NCBI RefSeq assembly: GCF_023074185.1
Contig: NZ_JADPKY010000094.1
Location: 248,001-312,000 of the forward strand
Source: Bradyrhizobium sp. 132
GTDB lineage: Bacteria > Pseudomonadota > Alphaproteobacteria > Rhizobiales > Xanthobacteraceae
Reading direction: 5' to 3'
DNA: 64,000 nt
A program made the position numbers and the translations under genes. Shown in pieces: positions 49,099 to 56,574 of this stretch; positions within the stretch are counted from its first letter, which is position 1; each line of letters starts with the position of its first letter. Below the pieces are notes generated by a model that saw only the letters and a program-made list of their open reading frames with translations, was not told where the DNA came from and ran no database searches.

Positions 49099-50078
49099 CA
49101 AGGTAGCTTGATATCCGCATCCTTCACGACCTTCGCCCAGTGGGCGATGTCAGTCCGGATTCCCTCACCAAATTCTGCAGCGGTGCCACCCACGGCTACG
49201 GCTCCTATTTTGTCGAGCGCGGCGTGGATCTTCGGTTCGACAAGGACCTTGTTAATTGCCTTGTTGAGCTGCGACGTTATTTCTGCAGCCGTACCACGCT
49301 TGGCTGCAAAGCCGATCCAATCGGCTGTCACCAGATCGGGAAGGCCTGCCTCGACCACAGTGGGAACGTTGCCCAGGGCAGCGATCCTGGTGGGGGCTGT
49401 GACGGCAAGCGCTCGCAACTTGCCGGTCGCAATGAGGTCAATAACTGGAAGCGTGGTGACAAACATGTATTGGACGTTGCCGCTCATCAGATCGGTGATT
49501 GCTTGGGAGAACTGCTGGTAGGGCACGTGGGTGGCGTGCACGCCCGCCTGCAATGCAAACATTTCGCCGATGAGATGCGACGGAGTGCCGAAGCCGGCGG
49601 AACAGAAATTGAGCTTCCCCGGCTTGCTCTTGAGCAGCGCCACCAGATCGGACAGCGAGCCGACCGGCAAGGAAGGCGTTGTAACGAGCACAGTGTAGGA
49701 TTTCGATATCTTGATCACCGGATCGAAATCCACATCCGGCCGTACATCCGCCTTCGGAAGCAGAGACGGAGTGACTGTCATCGGAAGGCTCATGGTCAGC
49801 AGTGCATAGCCGTCCGCCGGACGGCCGCTCACGTCGTTCATGGCAATGGTCTGCAACCCACCCGGGCGATCTTCCACCACAAGCCGCCAGCCTTCATTGG
49901 CCGCGAGCTCGTCGGCGACCATGCGGCTGATAATGTCGGGCGGTGTGCCCGCACCGGTAGGAACGACAATCCGTATGAGATTGGACGGATAAGGTTGCGC
50001 GACGACCTTCCCGGGCAGCAACAATCCCGCGAGGCTGCCGAGCAAGAAGGTGCGACGGGCTACATAAATGTTCGACAT
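49098..50078 (-). CDS. Tripartite tricarboxylate-type solute-binding receptor (Bug family)
   Basis: A 326-residue periplasmic receptor of the Bug/TctC family. The signal sequence includes a twin-arginine-like RRTFLLGSLAGLLLPGKVVA start, then IRIVVPTGAGTPPDIISRMVADELA and the two Bug loops around NFCSAGFGTPSHLIGEMF. Bug proteins bind carboxylates or aromatic acids, some with a TctAB permease and others as orphan sensors. No permease gene is adjacent. The stop overlaps the start of the dioxygenase gene, and a divergent LysR regulator lies upstream, which suggests detection or uptake of an aromatic acid. Confidence 0.92.
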   Translation of the reverse strand: MSNIYVARRTFLLGSLAGLLLPGKVVAQPYPSNLIRIVVPTGAGTPPDIISRMVADELAANEGWRLVVEDRPGGLQTIAMNDVSGRPADGYALLTMSLPMTVTPSLLPKADVRPDVDFDPVIKISKSYTVLVTTPSLPVGSLSDLVALLKSKPGKLNFCSAGFGTPSHLIGEMFALQAGVHATHVPYQQFSQAITDLMSGNVQYMFVTTLPVIDLIATGKLRALAVTAPTRIAALGNVPTVVEAGLPDLVTADWIGFAAKRGTAAEITSQLNKAINKVLVEPKIHAALDKIGAVAVGGTAAEFGEGIRTDIAHWAKVVKDADIKLP

Positions 50079-50191
50079 GGCTGCTCCAAACCTTGGCGGT
50101 GGAGGTGACCGCGGATTGGAGCTTGTCCTGCAGACCTATATATGAAAAGTTCTATTTTCCGATACTTCTATTCCATTTTAGAAAGGATCGC

Positions 50192-51160
50192 ATGCTCAAT
50201 GCATCCCAGATTAGCCATCGGATCAAGCTGCGGCAGCTGAACGTGTTTATCGCCGTCGTGGAATACGGGAGCATGGCGAAAGCGGCCGAGCACCTTGCCA
50301 TTTCACAGCCTGTCATATCCAAGATGATCGCGAGCCTGGAGCAAACGATCGGCCTTCCTCTTCTAGAGCGCAGCCGGCTCGGTGTTGAGCCGACGCTTTA
50401 TGGCAAGGCCTTACTCAAGCGTAGCATTGCGTTGTGCAACGATTTGCGGAGCGGTGTGGACGAGCTGCAATCGCTCGCTGATCCCGCGATGGGTGAATTG
50501 CGCATTGGCAGCACCGAGCCCGTCATGGCTGGATTACTGCCCGCCATTATTGACCGGCTGTCCCGGCAATACCCGAGGCTCGCGCTTCACATCATCGAGG
50601 GCGAACCGCCTGAGCTTCAGGATCGCCATCTGCGCAATCACGACATCGACCTCATGATAGGGCGCCTGCCGAGCTCGACGCCGGCTGCCGATACCGATGT
50701 TGAGGTGCTGCTGCACGAAAGCGGTGTCGTTGTTGCAGGCTTGCACAGTCCGTGGGTGCGGCGGCGCAAGATCCGCCTCGACGAGCTGGTCAACGAGCGT
50801 TGGTGCCTGCCGCCGCGCGAAAGTTTTCCGGGCGGTTGGATTGCCCGCGCATTTCACGCCTCCGGACTGGAGGTGCCACGTGCCAGCGTAACCGTGTATT
50901 CGATCCTTATGCAGTCAGCGTTGCTTTCGTCGGAACGATTCCTGAGTTTCCTTCCGGCATCGATGTTGCACTTCAGCGCGAAGCGGCTGTCGATGAAGGT
51001 CTTACCCGTCGAAATGCCTATTCAGATGTGGCCGGTAGGGATCGTTGCGCTTAATGGCAGAACGCCAAACCCTGCTCAGCGGCTGCTCGTCGAGTGCGCT
51101 CGAGAGGTAGCGAAGCCGCTCGCAGGTAAGCGAAACGCCTCGCCCAATCGACGAAATTGA
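50192..51160 (+). CDS. LysR-family transcriptional regulator
   Basis: A 322-residue LysR regulator. The N-terminal helix-turn-helix (about residues 8-67) contains LRQLNVFIAVVEYGSMAKAA and QPVISKMIASLEQTIGLPLL; the rest is the periplasmic-binding-protein-like effector domain. It is divergent from the Bug receptor-dioxygenase pair across a 113-base AT-rich gap that holds two TTCTATT direct repeats 16 bases apart, a plausible LysR control region. The ATG at 50192 follows AAAGGATCGC; the longer frame is rejected. The effector is probably the receptor's ligand or a ring-cleavage product. Confidence 0.9.
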   Translation: MLNASQISHRIKLRQLNVFIAVVEYGSMAKAAEHLAISQPVISKMIASLEQTIGLPLLERSRLGVEPTLYGKALLKRSIALCNDLRSGVDELQSLADPAMGELRIGSTEPVMAGLLPAIIDRLSRQYPRLALHIIEGEPPELQDRHLRNHDIDLMIGRLPSSTPAADTDVEVLLHESGVVVAGLHSPWVRRRKIRLDELVNERWCLPPRESFPGGWIARAFHASGLEVPRASVTVYSILMQSALLSSERFLSFLPASMLHFSAKRLSMKVLPVEMPIQMWPVGIVALNGRTPNPAQRLLVECAREVAKPLAGKRNASPNRRN

Positions 51161-51189
51161 CCGATTGTTCTTCTGCTTCTGCCACATCG

Positions 51190-51420
51190 CGTCGCCTGGG
51201 CGCGCTGGGCAACGGGCTTGAATGGCACTCGTTCGCGACGCTGGCGACATGGGGCATGACGCTGGTGATCCAGCGGACCGAGCACCGCGATACCCAGGCG
51301 ACTCACGCCAAGCTCGACGAGCTGCTCAAGGCCAGCGGCCGCGCCGATCTGATGAAGGTCGATGACAAAGACGCCGAGCGGGTCGAGAAGGAGCGGGAGG
51401 AGATTCGACGGAGCGGGTAG
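51190..51420 (+). pseudogene. C-terminal piece of a low-affinity iron permease family gene
   Basis: The translation contains WGMTLVIQRTEHRDTQATHA then KLDELLKASGRADLMKVDDK, which matches the conserved C-terminal end of the low-affinity iron permease family (PF04120-type: IQ.TQ..D..A...KLDELI.A). The membrane helices expected before this are missing, and the N-terminal residues in frame are not hydrophobic enough. I read it as a 5' truncated remnant, in a zone that contains other broken genes. A short intact protein is a weaker alternative. Confidence 0.5.
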
Positions 51421-51462
51421 CGCGTGCGGCGCCCCAGCTGGCGGCGCATTCACCCGCCTCGG

Positions 51463-51844
51463 TCAGGCCAGATAATCCGGCGTGAAATCCGCGAGCGTGC
51501 GGAGTTGGTCGGGTTGCAGCAGCTCGATCTCGCTTCCCTCCCAGGCAATCAATCGGCGCTGTCTCAGTTCCTGGATGGTACGATTGACGTGGACGATCGA
51601 CAATCCGCTGGCATCGGCAACGTGCCGCTGCGTCATCGGTATCTGGAAGCAGCCTTCCGCCGCAAGCCCAACCGTCTCCAGTCGTGTCGCCAGTTCGCAG
51701 ATCAGGTGCGCCACCCTTGAGAGCGCCGCCTGCCCGCCGAGACGCGCGACCCACTGCCGCGAGATCGCCGTCAGAGAGGTCCGCGATCGCCTGGAGCCGC
51801 TGGATGAATTTGGCGTGGCGTGTGTTGGCCGTGGGTGCAGTCAT
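51463..51844 (-). pseudogene. Crp/Fnr regulator gene with internal deletion and frameshift
   Basis: Two frames together give a collapsed Crp/Fnr protein. From ATG 51844 the sequence MTAPTANTRHAKFIQRL then QAIADLSDGDLAAV is a typical N-terminus. After about 30 codons the frame changes to WVARLGGQAALSRVAHLICE and continues through the complete C-terminal winged-helix (MTQRHVADASGLSIVHVNRT) to the stop at 51463. Most of the cyclic-nucleotide-binding-like domain (about 110-120 residues) is missing. A short product from an internal start could carry only the DNA-binding half. Confidence 0.7.
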
Positions 51845-52029
51845 TCGTCCTTCGATGCTGGCGCGGAACGGAACTCGCGGATGGCGCGGGCCAATTCCCA
51901 GTCCGACATCGGCCGGCTCGGCTCCTCGTGCGCGGCCTCCCGCGAGATGTCCCTGATCCTGCCCGAAGCTTTGCTTGGGCCCCAGCTGAGCAATCCGCAA
52001 ATGCGCTCCAGTACGGTCGTGTAACTCAT
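51841..52029 (-). CDS. Small hypothetical protein coupled to the broken Crp gene
   Basis: A 62-residue soluble protein (MSYTTVLERICGLLSWGPSK to SDWELARAIREFRSAPASKDE). Its stop overlaps the start of the collapsed Crp/Fnr gene in an ATGA arrangement, the mark of a formerly co-translated pair. An upstream ATG at 52053 would add eight residues. No family is recognised. Its fate after the neighbour's decay is unclear. Confidence 0.5.
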   Translation of the reverse strand: MSYTTVLERICGLLSWGPSKASGRIRDISREAAHEEPSRPMSDWELARAIREFRSAPASKDE

Positions 52030-52148
52030 GAGAGGAGGCGGCCCATTCCGCATTCGGGATTGATGAGAGTCAGGATCCAGACCGTTGCCGACGCACTTAG
52101 CAACCAGTCCCGTCGATGCGAGTTCTAGTCCGCGAGATTCTTGCCAGA

Positions 52149-52164
52149 TGTATCAATTGATACA
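52149..52164. promoter_or_regulatory. 16-bp perfect palindrome before a Crp/Fnr gene
   Basis: TGTATCAATTGATACA is a perfect 16-base palindrome 31 to 46 bases upstream of the ATG of the Crp/Fnr gene at 52195. It is not the standard TTGAT-N4-ATCAA FixK/FNR arrangement; the ATCAA and TTGAT halves are in reversed order. Autoregulation is inferred. Confidence 0.5.
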
Positions 52165-52194
52165 GTGGGCACCTTTTTTTCGCGGACCCTGTGC

Positions 52195-52932
52195 ATGGAA
52201 AAAGCATATGACGTGCTGATCCGGAACCTGTGCGAGCACACCGCGCTCGCGCTGGAGGACATCGCCGAGATCCGCGCGCTCACCTTCATGCTGCGCGAGG
52301 TCGCGCCGAACGAGGATTTCATCCGTCAGGGCGATGAGCCCGAACATTCGGCACTGGTCGTCACAGGCATGATCGCGCGCTACCATCTGCTCGGCAGCGG
52401 GCGGCGGCAATATCTTGCGTTCCATCTGGCCGGCGACCTGCCCGATGCGCAGGGTCTGTTCATCGACCAGATGGATCACGGCTTGAGTGCGTTGGGGCCA
52501 GCCTCGATCGCCTTTATTCCGCATCGCCAATTGTTCGCTGCCTTCCGGCGGCGGCCGACCTTTGCTCTGGCGGTCTGGCGCGAAACGCTGCGCGATGCCT
52601 CGATATTTCGCGAGGCCATCACCAACAACAGTGCGCGGCCGATGCAGGCGCGCATGGCGCACCTGTTCTGCGAGCTGTTCTACCGCGCCCGCGCCGCGCA
52701 GCTCGTCCGCGGGAATCGCTGCCGCCTGCCGATCAGCTTGGCGCAGCTCGGCGAGACGCTGGGCATGGCGATCGCGACGGTGAACCGGACGCTCGCCGAC
52801 CTCAGGCGGAGTGGGACCGTGGACTTGCGCGACAGCGAGCTGATCGTCCTGAAATGGCGCGAATTGCAGCGGCTCGGAGACTTCAGTCCGATCTATCTGC
52901 ACCTCAAGCGTCAGTCGCCGCCGTTAGCGTGA
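52195..52932 (+). CDS. Crp/Fnr-family transcriptional regulator
   Basis: A 245-residue regulator. The N-terminal cyclic-nucleotide-binding-like beta roll (about residues 20-125, with VAPNEDFIRQGDEPEHSALV) is followed by the long dimer helix and a C-terminal winged helix (LPISLAQLGETLGMAIATVN, RTLADLRRSG). There is no N-terminal cysteine cluster, so it is not an oxygen-sensing FNR. The ATG at 52195 is preferred because the upstream palindrome at 52149 would otherwise be coding. The effector is unknown. It converges with the next Crp/Fnr gene with a 22-base overlap. Confidence 0.9.
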   Translation: MEKAYDVLIRNLCEHTALALEDIAEIRALTFMLREVAPNEDFIRQGDEPEHSALVVTGMIARYHLLGSGRRQYLAFHLAGDLPDAQGLFIDQMDHGLSALGPASIAFIPHRQLFAAFRRRPTFALAVWRETLRDASIFREAITNNSARPMQARMAHLFCELFYRARAAQLVRGNRCRLPISLAQLGETLGMAIATVNRTLADLRRSGTVDLRDSELIVLKWRELQRLGDFSPIYLHLKRQSPPLA

Positions 52933-53663
52933 GGCCGCAAAGTGTCAGCCGTCGGCAGATGCCGCCCGCCCAGCACTTCGTCGAAATGCTTCTTCACCCA
53001 ATCGTTGCAACGGCAGGCTCTGGCTTCGAGCGCCGGCGCGTCGAGGATCAGGATGGCGCCACGGCGGGTCGCGAGGATCCGCCTCGCCTTGAACATCTGG
53101 ATGACGCGGCTGGCATAGCTGCGGGACACGCCGAGCATGCCGGCGAGCTGCTCGTGGGTGAGGGGGATCTCGGGGCCGCCGATGTGCTCCTGCGCCGAGA
53201 TGATCCACTTGGCGGCACGCTGCTCGATCGAATGGGCGGCGTTGCAGGCCGCGGTCTGGAGCAGCTGCGCGAACTGGCAGTCGGCATAGCGCGAGAACAC
53301 CTGATGGAGCGTGGCCGACCTCTGCTGGGCCTGCTCGAGCCCGCGCAGCGGCAGCCGCATCAGGGTGCCGCCCAGCTTCACGACGATGCGCGAATAGGCG
53401 AGCGAGGCGCTGCGGCCGGCGGCAATGCCCACCGCGCCCTCGTGCCCCACCAGCAGGCTTTCGACCTCGCGATCGTCCTCGACCGGCACCGCGAACGACA
53501 CCAGAGTGGAGCCGCAAGGAAAATGAACCGCCGTCATCTCGTCGCCGGCGTGATGCAGGATGTGGCTTGCCTCGAGTTCGACCGGCTGGAGGTGAGGCGC
53601 GAGCAGCTCGAAATCCGGATAACTGAGCCGCTGGAGAAGATCGTTCTGGGGCCAACCGGTCAC
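52911..53663 (-). CDS. Crp/Fnr-family transcriptional regulator (second)
   Basis: A 250-residue regulator with the same architecture as its convergent neighbour: a beta-roll domain (about 15-125), a dimer helix, and a winged helix with IPLTHEQLAGMLGVSRSYAS (about 170-189) as the recognition part. There is no iron-sulfur cysteine cluster (a C-X-C pair RACRCND near the C-terminus is not in the FNR position). The two intact regulators differ clearly in sequence, so they are not a recent duplication. Targets are unknown. Confidence 0.9.
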   Translation of the reverse strand: MTGWPQNDLLQRLSYPDFELLAPHLQPVELEASHILHHAGDEMTAVHFPCGSTLVSFAVPVEDDREVESLLVGHEGAVGIAAGRSASLAYSRIVVKLGGTLMRLPLRGLEQAQQRSATLHQVFSRYADCQFAQLLQTAACNAAHSIEQRAAKWIISAQEHIGGPEIPLTHEQLAGMLGVSRSYASRVIQMFKARRILATRRGAILILDAPALEARACRCNDWVKKHFDEVLGGRHLPTADTLRPHANGGD

Positions 53664-53996
53664 ATGACTTGCTCTGGCCGGGAATCGGCACCAGCCAGAA
53701 CCCTACGTTTCCGTAACGAGGCCGACGGTTCCAAAGTGCACACAAAGCGTTTTTCGGGCGTTGAAAAGTTGGCCTCTCACTTGCGGAATCCGGAAGTCGG
53801 TAGGGCCGCGTGGCGCGGCCGAACCGGAGGCATTCAACTTCATGAACTCTGTGCAGGAGTGCACACAGCAGGCACGCGGATCGGCGTAGCGTCCTCGTCG
53901 CGGGAGCGACGCACCCCGCGCGCTCCGCCCGACGGACCGCCGGCCTATACCTGTACGCCGCGGAGCCGGCGGTCCCGAGTGCGGCGGCGACGTTCG
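53664..53996. other. Intergenic region upstream of the second Crp/Fnr gene
   Basis: No supportable gene. The ten-base sequence AGTGCACACA occurs twice in the same orientation (53735-53744 and 53858-53867), 123 bases apart. These could be regulator sites, but no known consensus was matched. Confidence 0.45.
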
Positions 53997-54233
53997 TCAC
54001 CCGAAGCGGGCTTCGCAGTCGTGCGCGGACCGCACTTTGGCTGCATGCGCGCGATAGGCATCGATCGCCTTGTTGGCGAGCATCAACTGCCGGCGTTCGC
54101 CGGTCCTGAGCTGGGCTTCGATGGCGTCGAGAAGGACGTTCGCGGACTCGTCCGGAGGGCCGAGCTCTCCGCTCTGCTCCAGGAAGCTCCAGGCGATGAA
54201 GAATGCGCTTTCGACGGTGCAACGAATGGACAT
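53997..54233 (-). CDS. Small hypothetical protein
   Basis: A 78-residue soluble helical protein (MSIRCTVESAFFIAWSFLEQ, then DAIEAQLRTGERRQLMLANK and AIDAYRAHAAK). The ATG at 54233 was chosen over the upstream in-frame start because the earlier residues look like random high-GC translation. Short proteins with the pattern AFF.AW..L.. and a conserved LLLDAIEAQLRTGERRQLML segment occur in Bradyrhizobium. No function is known. Confidence 0.65.
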   Translation of the reverse strand: MSIRCTVESAFFIAWSFLEQSGELGPPDESANVLLDAIEAQLRTGERRQLMLANKAIDAYRAHAAKVRSAHDCEARFG

Positions 54234-54308
54234 GCGCTGCCAACGCAAGGCGGCCGCCGACGTTCCGCGCCCAAGGCGAGGTGCCGCGAACTAACGCGGG
54301 TGTCCGCG

Positions 54309-54469
54309 CTAGTTCAGCGAGGTGCTGATCGCGCTGAACTTCTTGTTCAGTGTCGAGCCAAGGTTGTTGACGACGGCGATGATCGCGAGCGCGATGCCGG
54401 CGGCGATCAGGCCGTACTCGATCGCGGTGGCGCCGGATTCGCCGGCGAGAGGTGGCGAATGGTCTGCAT
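54309..54469 (-). pseudogene. flp: Flp type IVb pilin with a two-base frameshift
   Basis: The downstream frame encodes a perfect Flp pilin core: AGESG, cleavage glycine, then ATAIEYGLIAAGIALAIIAV with the E5-Y6 signature, and the tail NNLGSTLNKKF. The natural start codon (54469, MQTIRH) is in another frame. Removing one GA from GAGAG (54447-54451, CTCTC on the coding strand) restores a 53-residue prepilin of normal size. So the gene carries a dinucleotide slip, or there is a sequencing error. Other tad/cpa genes are not in the window. Confidence 0.75.
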
Positions 54470-54470
54470 G

Positions 54471-54498
54471 GTCTTGCGAGAATTGTCTTGCGAGAATT
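54471..54498. repeat. Perfect 14-bp tandem duplication before the flp start
   Basis: The sequence GTCTTGCGAGAATT occurs twice in direct succession (54471-54484 and 54485-54498), one base before the flp start codon on the minus strand. It may have displaced the pilin's upstream control region. Confidence 0.8.
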
Positions 54499-54636
54499 CC
54501 AGGAAGGAGCTGGCGAGGACCATATCCGCGGGCGGTGGGTTCCCCAATTCGGAACCGCACCTTGCGTCAATCGCGATCATCGAAGCGGGCGGCGGGAGAT
54601 CGATCCCGCCGCCACGACCGCTCGATCCTTGCGTCG

Positions 54637-55695
54637 CTAATTCTTCAGCACTATGCGGCCGACGACCTTGCCGGCGCGCAATTCGTCGATCCATGTCTGG
54701 ACGTCGCCCATCGGCTCCTCGCGCATCGGCGTCGGCTTGATCTTGCCGGCGCGGGCGAGCGCCATCAGCTCCTGGGCCTCGGTGAGCGTGCCGACCATGA
54801 AGCCCTCGATGGTCATGCGCTTGTAGACCCACTGCACCATCGGCAGCGTGAACTGGCCGCCCATAAGGCCGGAGACTACAATCTTGCCGCCGCGCGCCGC
54901 GACGGCGACCGCGAAGGCCATCGACTTCTCGTTGCCGGCGAAATCGACGATCTCGTCGAAGCCGCCCTCGGTCTCCTTGAGGATGCGCTTGACCACGTCG
55001 GGCTCGGCCGGATCGTAAGCCACCGCCGCGCCGTTCTTCAGCGCGGTCTCGCGCGCGGCGCTGCTGAGGTCGGCGACCGAGATCGGCTGCTTGAACATGG
55101 CCTCCGCAAAGGAAAGGCCCATCATGCCGACACCGCCGAGGCCGATCAGCAGGAGGTTGCGCTGGCGCGGACGGTCGACCAGGCGCTTGAGCGCACCGTA
55201 GGCGGTGACGCCGGAGCACATCAGGGTCGCAGCCTGGTTGACGGGCAGGGGGTCGTAGTCGAGCAGATATTTCGCGTCGGGCACCAGCACGTGGGTGGCG
55301 AAGCCACCGTCGATGGAGACGCCGAGAAAGCGCTGTTTGGCGCAGAGGTTCTCGTCGCCATTGGCGCAGTCGCGGCACTGGCCGCAGCCGATCCACGGAA
55401 ACACCGCCTTCTTCTGACCTAGGAGGCCGGTCGCTACCTCCGGACCAACTTCGTCGACCACGCCGGCGATCTCGTGGCCGAGCGTGAAGGGCAGCGTCAT
55501 GCCGCGCGTGGTATCGAGCTTCTTGCCGCCGCCGAGATCGGCATAACCGTCCTGGATGTGCAGATCGGAGTGGCAGAGGCCGCAGCGCTCGATCCGCACC
55601 AGCACCTCGCGCCCTGTCGGCTTTGGCGTGTCAACGATGGTCTCGCACAGCGGCGCATCGAACTTGACCAGGGACTGCCGACGCATCAACGCCAT
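54637..55695 (-). CDS. Zinc-dependent alcohol dehydrogenase
   Basis: A 352-residue medium-chain dehydrogenase. Catalytic zinc ligands lie in RCGLCHSDLHIQDG and GHEIAG. The structural zinc loop CGQCRDCANGDENLC is complete. The cofactor motif is GLGGVGMMGL (about 183-192). Family members oxidise alcohols or reduce aldehydes with NAD(P); the substrate is not given by sequence. It lies just before rsmA on the same strand (24-base gap) but is not part of the usual rsmA-pdxA-surA cluster. Confidence 0.92.
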   Translation of the reverse strand: MALMRRQSLVKFDAPLCETIVDTPKPTGREVLVRIERCGLCHSDLHIQDGYADLGGGKKLDTTRGMTLPFTLGHEIAGVVDEVGPEVATGLLGQKKAVFPWIGCGQCRDCANGDENLCAKQRFLGVSIDGGFATHVLVPDAKYLLDYDPLPVNQAATLMCSGVTAYGALKRLVDRPRQRNLLLIGLGGVGMMGLSFAEAMFKQPISVADLSSAARETALKNGAAVAYDPAEPDVVKRILKETEGGFDEIVDFAGNEKSMAFAVAVAARGGKIVVSGLMGGQFTLPMVQWVYKRMTIEGFMVGTLTEAQELMALARAGKIKPTPMREEPMGDVQTWIDELRAGKVVGRIVLKN

Positions 55696-55719
55696 ATTTC
55701 TTCCTCCGGAATTTCTGTC

Positions 55720-56574
55720 TTAGTTTTCGTTTCGTATATCCGCCAATTCACGCGCCATGGCAACAAAGCCGGAAATCGGAATGGTCTCCGCGCGCCGCGT
55801 CGCATCGACGCCGGCCGCTGCGGCGAGCCGCGCGGGATCGGCGCCGAGCGACTTCAGGCTCTGGCGCAGCATCTTGCGGCGCTGGCCGAAGGCGGCGGCC
55901 GCGACCTGTTCGAGCAGCTTGCGGTCGCAGGCGAGAGGCTGTTCGCGCGGTGTCAGTCGTACGACCGAAGACGTGACCTTCGGCGGCGGCACGAAGGCGG
56001 TCGGCGCGATGTCGAACAGGATCTTGGTCTCGCAGCGCCAGTTGGCGAGCACGCCAAGGCGGCCAAAGGCCTCCTCGTCCTCGCGCGCCACGATGCGTTC
56101 GCCGACCTCGCGCTGGAACATCAAGACCATCATGTCGTACCAGGGCGGCCAGGGCTCGGTGGTGAGCCAGCCGATCAGAAGGTGGGTCGCGATGTTGTAG
56201 GGCAGGTTGGCGATAATCTTTGCTCGTTCGCCTGATAGCAGCGGGCGCGGGTCGAAGGTTGTGGCGTCGCCATGCACGATCTCCAGACGGCCGGGATAGC
56301 GCGCGGAAATATCCTGCAAGGCAGGAATAGCACGCTCGTCATGCTCGATGGCGATGACGCGTCTGGCGCCGAGCGCGAGCAGCGCGCGCGTCAGTCCGCC
56401 CGGGCCGGGACCGATCTCGACGACGGTGGAGTCCTCGAGCGGAGCCGCCGCACGGGCGATGCGCGCGGTGAGATTGAGGTCGAGGAGGAAATTCTGGCCG
56501 AGCGATTTGCGTGCCGACAGATCGTGCTGGCGAATGACCTCGCGAAGCGGCGGGAGGTCGTCGATCGCGCTCAT
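55720..56574 (-). CDS. rsmA: 16S rRNA dimethyladenosine transferase (KsgA)
   Basis: A 284-residue SAM enzyme that dimethylates two adjacent adenines near the 3' end of 16S rRNA and checks small-subunit maturation. Landmarks are KSLGQNFLLDLNL, the SAM motif VVEIGPGPGGLTRALL (about 51-66) and the catalytic NLPYNIATHLL (about 118-128). The start ATG 56574 overlaps the pdxA stop (ATGA), so the two are translationally coupled, as is common. Confidence 0.97.
   Translation of the reverse strand: MSAIDDLPPLREVIRQHDLSARKSLGQNFLLDLNLTARIARAAAPLEDSTVVEIGPGPGGLTRALLALGARRVIAIEHDERAIPALQDISARYPGRLEIVHGDATTFDPRPLLSGERAKIIANLPYNIATHLLIGWLTTEPWPPWYDMMVLMFQREVGERIVAREDEEAFGRLGVLANWRCETKILFDIAPTAFVPPPKVTSSVVRLTPREQPLACDRKLLEQVAAAAFGQRRKMLRQSLKSLGADPARLAAAAGVDATRRAETIPISGFVAMARELADIRNEN

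Noticed and set aside
52854..54740. 628-codon open frame opposite the second Crp/Fnr gene
   Set aside because: No domain is visible and it runs through several better-supported features on the minus strand.
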